DNA of 24,806 bases from Camillea tinctor (taxonomy: Eukaryota > Ascomycota > Sordariomycetes > Xylariales > Xylariaceae): positions 1 through 24,806 of the forward strand of contig MU394187.1 of the NCBI GenBank assembly GCA_022578605.1, read 5' to 3'. A program made the position numbers and the translations under genes. Shown here piece after piece: positions 18,883-24,806 of this stretch. The notes beneath the pieces are model-generated. The model ran no database searches and was not told the DNA's origin. It saw only the letters and a program-made list of their open reading frames with translations. Numbering within the stretch: the stretch's first letter is position 1; every line of letters begins with the position of its first letter.

Positions 18883-21763
18883 ATGATGATGATGCTGAGG
18901 AAGAGCAGTGTCATTATATTTATATCTTCCCTCGCTAGGGTCTGGTGTCAAGATGATACCCTCGGCCTCGGGAATGGCTACATCACGCTTAATACGACAA
19001 ACTTCAACGTTCAGCTCGTCCGTGATGCTCAGGTCTTAGCCTCTCTGACCGCAGCGGATGATACATTCGACTTCCTCCCCTTCGACCTGCTCTCCTCACG
19101 TGCGAGCAACAACCAGTACCACTGGGGTGACATAACCTACCGCTACCGCGAGGATGGCGCCACAGCATGGATCGACGGCGACTCCGCCGCCGCCCGCCAG
19201 GCCGTAGCAACGCTCGACAGCAACAGCAGCACCCTCGCCGCCGCGGACCTCAGCGCCACTCTGCCCACAGGCCCCATCAAAGTAACACGCGAGTGGCTCG
19301 ACGTGTCCGGGGACCTGGGGCTGCGCTTCACGCTCTCCAACACGGGCTCCAAAGCCCTCGAACTCGGCAGCCTCGGCTTCCCGGCGGAGTTCAACAGCAT
19401 CTTCACGAACCGCGCCGCGGCCGACATCCAGCGGCTGTGTAGCCTATCGGACCCCTACGTCGGCCTCGACGCGGGGTACATCCGCGCGAACCCCGTGCGC
19501 GGCACCGGCGCCGCCCTGCTCGTCACGCCCCTGCCCGGCACGCGCACCCCGCTCGAAGCCTACCGCAACCTCGCCGAGCCCTCCCGCGACCCTACGTACT
19601 ACGGCAGCCAGACCTTCGAGGGCTTCTACGAGTGGCAGGTGCTCAGCGCCGCGTGGGCGGAGAACGAATGGAAGGGCGCGACGCCGTGGAACGAGCCCTC
19701 TGCGCAGACCCTCGCTCCGGGAGAGGACCTCACCTTCGGACTGCGCTTCTCGCTCGTGCCCGACGGCGTGCGCGGCATCGATGCCAAGCTCAGGGATCTC
19801 GGCCGCCCCGTCGCGTTCGCAGTCCCGGGGTACATCGTGCCGCGCGGCGAGCCCGCGCGGCTCTTCCTCCAGGCCAACAGTAGCGTATCCTCGCTCACCA
19901 GCTCCCCCGCGGCCGCGCTCGCCGTCGCCGCGCTCGCGCCCGGCGCTTACACAGTGACCCCCGCCGCGTCGGCGTGGGGCCGCGCGCGCCTCACGGTGTC
20001 GTACGCCGACGGCACGGCGCAGACCATCCACTACCACATCACGAAGGCCTCGTCCGCCCCCCTGCGCGACCTCGGCGCCTTCCTCACCACCGCGCAGTGG
20101 TTCGCCGACCCGTCCGACCCGTTCGCGCGCGCCCCCGCGCCGCTCGCCTACGACCACGACGCGGGGCGCATCGTGGCGCAGGAGCCGCGCGTCTGGATCG
20201 CGGGGCTGAGCGACGAGGGCGGCGCGGGGCCGTTCCTCGCCGCCGTCGCGAAGCAAGTCCTGCTCCCGCACGCCGCGGAGGTGGCCCAGCTGGCCGCGTT
20301 CGTCGACGGCGTCCTGTGGGGCGCCGTGCAGGATAGCGGCCCCGATGCGCACGCCGTGCGCAAGAGCGTGTTCTACTACGGCGACCCCGCGTACGCGTAC
20401 GATCCCGCCGCCGACTGGGGCAACTGGTGGTCCTGGACCCGCGACCAGGCCCACGCTACCGATCGCGCGTACGATTATGTGCACGTGGCGGCGGCGCATT
20501 GGGGCATGTATCGCGTGGCGAGGGCGTATCCCGCGGTGCTGGGTGCCGCGGGGACCGGGAGGGGGTGGGAGTGGTATCTGCAGCGCGCGCATGGGACCGT
20601 GGTTAGGGCTATGCAGGGGGATGTGGCGTATCGCGATGTTGGGCTCATGGGGGAGACGGTGTTTGGGGAGATCTTAAAGGATCTGAGGCGTGAGGGGTGG
20701 GGGGACGAGGCGGATGAGGTAGAGGGGGAGATGAAGAGTAGGGCGCAGGCGTGGGATAGAGAAGAGGTGCCGTATGGGAGTGAGATGGCGTGGGATTCGA
20801 CGGGGCAGGAGGGCGTTTATTATTGGGCTAAGTAAGGGGATATCCCCCCCCTTTTTTTTGTTTTGATGGAGCTGACAGAGCTTGGTGTTAGGTATTTCGG
20901 ATTCACAGAAACTGTTACGAAAACGGTTAATAGCGTACTTGGGTATATGCCTACGGTGCCTCACTGGGGATGGGACGGCAATGCGAGGAGATACTGGGAT
21001 AATATGTAAGTTTGTTCCTAAGCTTCCCCCCTTTCCCTCTTTTCCAACCTCACATATCACCGTGTCGTAAAACCAATATCACGCACTCATACCCCTTCCT
21101 CCTTACAACCACAGCTACGCCGGCAAACTCCAACGCATCGAGCGCCAAATCCACCACTACGGCTCCGCGCTCAACGCCCAAGTCCTCCTCTCCGCCTTCC
21201 GCGCAGATCCCACGGACACCTACCTCCTAGCAGTAGGTTACGCTGGGACCAGCGGCCCCCTATCCAACATCCACGATGACGGCTTCGCCGCCGCCTCTTT
21301 CCACTCCTTCCCCGACACCCTGCGCTGGGACGCGTACAGCGGCGACTACGGGCCGGGCTTCCTGGGTCTCGCGCTGGGCTCCGGGACGTACGTCGCGTCG
21401 CACGAGACCTTTGGGTTGCTCGCGTACGGGGGCGTGCTCGAGGAGGAAGGAGATGATGGGGTACGGGTCAGGGTCACGGGGCCCGTGGCGAGGAGGATTT
21501 TCATAGGCCCCCTGGGCGTGGAGATCACTGCCGATGCGGCGGCGTTCGAGAGCTTTAGGTATGTGCGGGATTCTGGCTTGGTCGAGGTCACGCTTGTGCA
21601 GCCTGAGGGGGCGCCGCTGGCGGAGGCGGCGGTGCTGTGGGTCGAGGCGAATGATAGCGCGGCTGCGTATAACGTATCTTCGCCGGAGGTAAGTGAGGCT
21701 CGCGGGGGGTGGCGGGTTCCGCTAGCGGAAGGGAAGGTGGTTGTTCAGTTGGTGCGGAGCTAG
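18883..21763 (+). CDS. secreted six-hairpin glycosidase-like protein (DUF5695 type)
   Basis: Three exons, 18883-20831, 20892-21005 and 21115-21763, join in phase (introns 60 and 109 nt, both GTAAG donors) to give 903 aa. Residues 1 to about 22 (MMMMLRKSSVIIFISSLARV then WCQ) form a clear signal peptide; any of the first Met codons could start it. The mature part begins with LGLGNGYITLNTTNFNVQLV and FDFLPFDLLSSRASN. Later come AAAHWGMYRVARAYP, GLMGETVFGEILKDL, GQEGVYYWAKYFGF, PHWGWDGNARRYWDN and ERQIHHYGSALNAQVLLSAF, then a beta-rich tail. These helical repeats fit an (alpha/alpha)6-barrel enzyme, and the sequence resembles the fungal DUF5695 proteins as I recall them; substrate is unknown. 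Several N-glycosylation sites are present. GC is very high, especially at third positions in 19200-20500. It probably acts extracellularly on polysaccharide. Confidence 0.85.
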
Positions 21764-22675
21764 GTTGGGTGTGGTGTTAGAAAAGGAGTAATGATGTAGC
21801 TTAATCTGTTCCTCAAAGGACCGCATTATCCCACAAATATGTACGACACAGCTAGTGAACTGGGGATAGAGGAGACCCCTTACCTTCAAGGGCATGAGGC
21901 TACGAAAGACTCGGGACTATAGTCCCTAGTCGCCAACACCCAACCATCACACTGTTTTGTTGAATGGAAAGCACATAAATGAAAACAAAGCAAGGGAATG
22001 CATTGGTCTCTATACCTGACGCTGTCTACGTGGGTAAAAGAAGGTTCAACGCCAACTTGTAAAAGCAACGCAATATATACATACATAAAGCTGCGGTTCC
22101 TGGTTCCCCTATCTCCCACAACACCAATATGCCCGCGAAATTTTCAGCATCTAGTAATAATCCACCTAAAGTAGAACAAGTCAAATATTTTAACCAAGTG
22201 CTTCAACTTCGTGACAGGGGCGGTTGCAAGAAATAGGTTCCTCATGGTTTTCTATGAGGGAATAAAGGACGATTAGAGCAAGATTCTTCATAACAAAGAA
22301 CACATGATATTACCCTAAATTTTCATTGGCATGGGTATTTTATCATCTTTGTCGTGCGTGTTACCCGTAACTCCTTATTGTCAGCTCGTATGCCAGGGGT
22401 TTCAAATTCTTTTATCACCTTGTGATGTGTGTGATCACGTTGACATTAGTTTTTTTATAAAAAAAAAATTTTTAATTTCTGCAATGAATTAACTTTTACC
22501 GGGCAATATGTATCTACTCAAAAATATTTATTCCTGTTTCCTAGTTTCTATTTTACCTTCCCCAAGAACTATACCTACTCGTAGTTTTTCTATCTTACTT
22601 GCAAAAGGTTTCATGCCAAAAACTCCTAAAATTCCATAAATCTTTCATCCCATCAGCAGTCTCGGCATCAGTACT
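21764..22675. other. intergenic, AT-richer, no gene seen
   Basis: No supported gene. A perfect 14-bp palindrome GGGACTATAGTCCC is at 21913-21926, and a small hairpin CCTCAT...ATGAGG is near 22241-22260. An A/T run occurs near 22451-22476. A minus-strand 77-codon frame (21886-22119) lacks any recognisable feature. Confidence 0.5.
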
Positions 22676-23836
22676 ATGGATTCTCTACAGAAGGGAACGG
22701 GGAAAAAAACCACAGTTTTTATCGATGTATTTACTATATGGTTCGAAAAAATGGTCCGCCGACATTCAAAAGTATCAGAAACCCGTAAAATATTGCCGGA
22801 AATACTATATGAGTTCGCTTTACGATTAGGCAACGAAAAGAATATCAGGTTTAATCAGAAAATGATGAACGTTGCTCAAAGCTCTGAGGCATGCAAGTAA
22901 GCTAAAGGCCCATAATCAGTACTAATAATTTGGAATAGTGAAATTCTGCACGATCCTTGACACGGTCTTGAGCTAAAATTCTCTCTTAGAACTATAAATA
23001 GACTACTACAACAGACAGATAATAGCTACGATCCCGAGAACCTAATAGACGATGATATTGACTCAGGAGCAATCTACCAATTGCTCAAAGAGTCCGAGGC
23101 AGCAAGGTGGTTGGCCTCAACTCTAGAAAAAGAAACTAGTTTGGTTGGATACAGCCCGATAATAAAGAGTATTCGCCAAGCAACCCTCGAATATCTCAGG
23201 AAATATCAGAGCACAAAAGATCATTCTTTGACGAGTGAAGCTCTAGACCGCACTGGCAAATATCCTAAGCCCCCCTCATACCATTTTAAATTTCACATGG
23301 ATTGGGGCCTTCCTAAATCAAAACTATTCTCGAATAGCATGACTGTTACAAAAAAGAACGGTTCATGCCAAACGATGGAGTGCGATCAGTATGCGAAGCA
23401 GATGTGGCCGGCTGCCTCGCTAAATGTTTTCCCACTTATTAACACCCTGATTAAATATCCGACTCTAGACTACACCCGTAGGTCATAGAGTTTTGCGGCT
23501 TACCATGAGATTCAATCTAACATTTCGCTAGGCTTCTACGAACAGCGTAGCGGTTCATGGATGTTAGCCGCTATTGACGGGAATGTCCTGACACTAGAGG
23601 CTTGCGGTATTGAAGATGAAATCACCGAAATAGCGGAACAACTGACTTTCATTGGGTTGACCCATTGTCAAACTGATCAACCTGAACACAAACTTGAACG
23701 TATCCAGGCTCAACTCAAAAAAACGAACCCACAAAGTCAAAAGTACTCTCCGGAACTGTCATACTTCATCAAATTTAGCCAACATCCTATTGACAATAAT
23801 AGTGATGATTTGATGAATGAAGATAGCGGATTCTAG
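22676..23836 (+). CDS. uncharacterised fungal family protein, short form
   Basis: Exons 22676-22896, 22990-23477 and 23532-23836 join in phase (introns 93 and 54 nt; donors GTAAGC and GTAGGT, CTAAC branch before the second acceptor) to give 337 aa. The layout matches the N-terminal region of a large uncharacterised fungal family as I remember it. It has an N-terminal helical part with FALRLGNEKN, an acidic IDDDID linker, LLKESEAARWLASTLEKE, and a segment with FHMDWGLP that parallels the DVDWD-type motif. Next come a CDQYAKQMWP motif (Tyr/Trp pattern conserved) and the closing SGSWMLAAIDGN plus ITEIAEQLTFIGLTH, equivalent to the common AEVGEQLAWLGAALR-type motif. Usual members continue several hundred residues further; here a TAG ends the frame shortly after, so it may be a short paralogue or truncated. 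Function unknown. Confidence 0.7.
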
Positions 23837-24124
23837 GAAGGATGTTCTTTAAAGATTGTGGCTAGGGCTTCCTAACTCGATGTTAATTGGACAATATCCA
23901 TGGTCTCGACTCTCGAGTTATCAATAAACAAATTCTTCTCTTGTAGTGGAATTTGCGAACCCACGTATCATATTGATAGTCAAACAGAGCACTCGAGAAA
24001 GTCGATTACGGGAGCGTCGAGTCAGAATGTATTAGTAGAACTATACTTATTACGACCATCTGTCTATCAACTTTATTTTATTCAAAAAAAAAAGTATCAA
24101 CCAGCTAGCCAGCTTCTAGGCTGA
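23837..24124 (+). pseudogene. same-frame open stretch downstream of the 337-aa gene
   Basis: After the TAG at 23834-23836 the same frame reads 12 codons to a TAA at 23873-23875. It then stays open 82 codons to a TGA at 24122-24124, with an ATG at 23900. The translation has SGICEPTYHIDSQTEHSRKS but no motif I recognise. It could be the degraded continuation of the upstream gene, an independent small ORF, or noncoding sequence. I see no convincing splice pair to connect it. Confidence 0.2.
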
Positions 24125-24320
24125 GGAAGAAAGCTCGACTCAAAATGAAGTCTAATAATCTCATTTTTGTGATTAAGGTATTTAGTTCTCGAATGACATT
24201 ATCTTACTGCTGTATTCTTGGATCTATACTTATGAGAAACTAGACAGACTACACAATATGGCAATAAACACTGGAAACCAACATTCTCTACCGACTAGCT
24301 TACCATTTCTAACAACTACA

Positions 24321-24776
24321 TTACAGTCTCCCCGGCCGTCCCGTGTTCCGCCTGCCAGGAGGCACCGGCCGCTCCACAACCGGCGCCCTCTCAAAGTCCT
24401 TGCGATTATTCCAGGGGTGATACGAAAGGCCCTGTTGGTTCTTATACTCGTCCGTAATGATCCTCTTGAACCCCTCATCCTGCCCGATCTTGCTGTGTCC
24501 CTTTGAGTTTTGCTGCGAGTAATCGTAGTGATCAGCAACGTAGCCCCATAACACCGGCTGACTGGGGTCGTAGCCTGGCCTTTGCTTTGCTGCTACAATG
24601 TGGGCTTGGGCGGCTTCTGTTTTGTAGTGGTTTTCCATGTCCTTGTGTGCGTGTGGTCTTCGTTTTCCGTTGTACGACTTGACATTTGAGGGCAGAGGTG
24701 CGGTTTGAAGATACCATCTACCACCACCTGCCGAACACCCCCACCTGCCGAACACGCAAAAATTTGAAATCTCCAT
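24321..24776 (-). CDS. small hypothetical protein
   Basis: This ORF of 151 aa on the minus strand begins with ATG at 24776 and ends at TAG 24321-24323. The N-terminal ~45 residues (Cys/Gly/Trp-rich, covering a 15-bp direct repeat) look less constrained. From the second Met (24638, MENHYKTEAAQAHIVAAKQR) the protein is hydrophilic, rich in Q, N, K, Y and D. It contains PSQPVLWGYVADHYDYSQQN and GFKRIITDEYKN and ends basic and Pro-rich (PPGRRNTGRPGRL). There is no signal peptide or TM. The true start is probably either 24638 or an upstream exon; only 30 bp remain to the window edge, so the 5' end may be incomplete. The protein looks real (balanced composition, GC higher than surroundings) but I do not recognise its family. 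Confidence 0.5.
   Translation of the reverse strand: MEISNFCVFGRWGCSAGGGRWYLQTAPLPSNVKSYNGKRRPHAHKDMENHYKTEAAQAHIVAAKQRPGYDPSQPVLWGYVADHYDYSQQNSKGHSKIGQDEGFKRIITDEYKNQQGLSYHPWNNRKDFERAPVVERPVPPGRRNTGRPGRL
24724..24755. repeat. 15-bp tandem direct repeat
   Basis: CCACCTGCCGAACAC occurs at 24724-24738 and again at 24741-24755 (period 17). It lies in the N-terminal region of the right-edge ORF and shifts frame between copies. Confidence 0.85.
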
Positions 24777-24806
24777 ATAAATTACACATATTTCACTTAT
24801 ATATAA

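Noticed and set aside
19444..20592. 382-codon minus-strand frame opposite the glycosidase-like gene
   Set aside because: Shadow of GC-rich coding sequence; Arg/Gly/Val-rich product with no signal or motif, fully inside the well-supported plus-strand exon.
1..24806. tRNA, rRNA, snoRNA, CRISPR or telomere repeats
   Set aside because: No cloverleaf with A/B boxes, no box C/D pairs in introns, no array of spaced repeats and no TTAGGG tracts were found by eye. A tRNAscan or Infernal run would be decisive.

Overview
The window comes from the nuclear genome of a filamentous ascomycete (Pezizomycotina, most likely a Sordariomycete-type fungus). The support is many short 43-110 nt introns with GTRNGY donors and CTRAY branch points, fungal versions of several housekeeping proteins, and a 3.5 kb AT-saturated block of the kind left by repeat-induced point mutation (RIP). 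I cannot name the species.

Layout. (1) 1-3590: AT-saturated, gene-free DNA, best read as RIP-degraded repeat. (2) 3590-10150: gene-poor accessory DNA of ordinary base composition. It holds a well-supported six-exon gene for a 460-aa two-transmembrane fungal protein (4039-5770), a probable three-exon small membrane or secreted protein (8753-9250), a Cys-rich small ORF with a decayed duplicate, gene fragments, and a cluster of palindromes. (3) 10350-17800: a compact core block with 40S ribosomal protein S0/uS2 (minus), mitochondrial uS15m (plus), V-ATPase subunit d/VMA6 (minus) and the box C/D snoRNP protein NOP58 (plus). These genes form two divergent pairs that share short promoter regions. 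(4) 18883-21763: a GC-rich gene for a secreted 903-aa six-hairpin-glycosidase-like protein, probably of the DUF5695 type. (5) 21764-24806: a second, AT-richer accessory stretch with a three-exon gene for a 337-aa protein of a lineage-expanded uncharacterised fungal family (22676-23836) and a small hypothetical protein at the right edge (minus).

The core genes do not form a pathway. They share high expression and growth roles (cytosolic ribosome, mitochondrial ribosome, ribosome biogenesis, vacuolar acidification). The flanking accessory genes belong to families of unknown function, and several fragments show in-frame stops. Exon structures were built by hand from splice signals and reading-phase agreement, and they agree in phase for every multi-exon gene reported. 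I found no convincing previously undescribed system. The best leads are the accessory genes bordering the RIP block, the duplicated Cys-rich ORF, and two places where an open frame resumes directly after a TAG stop.
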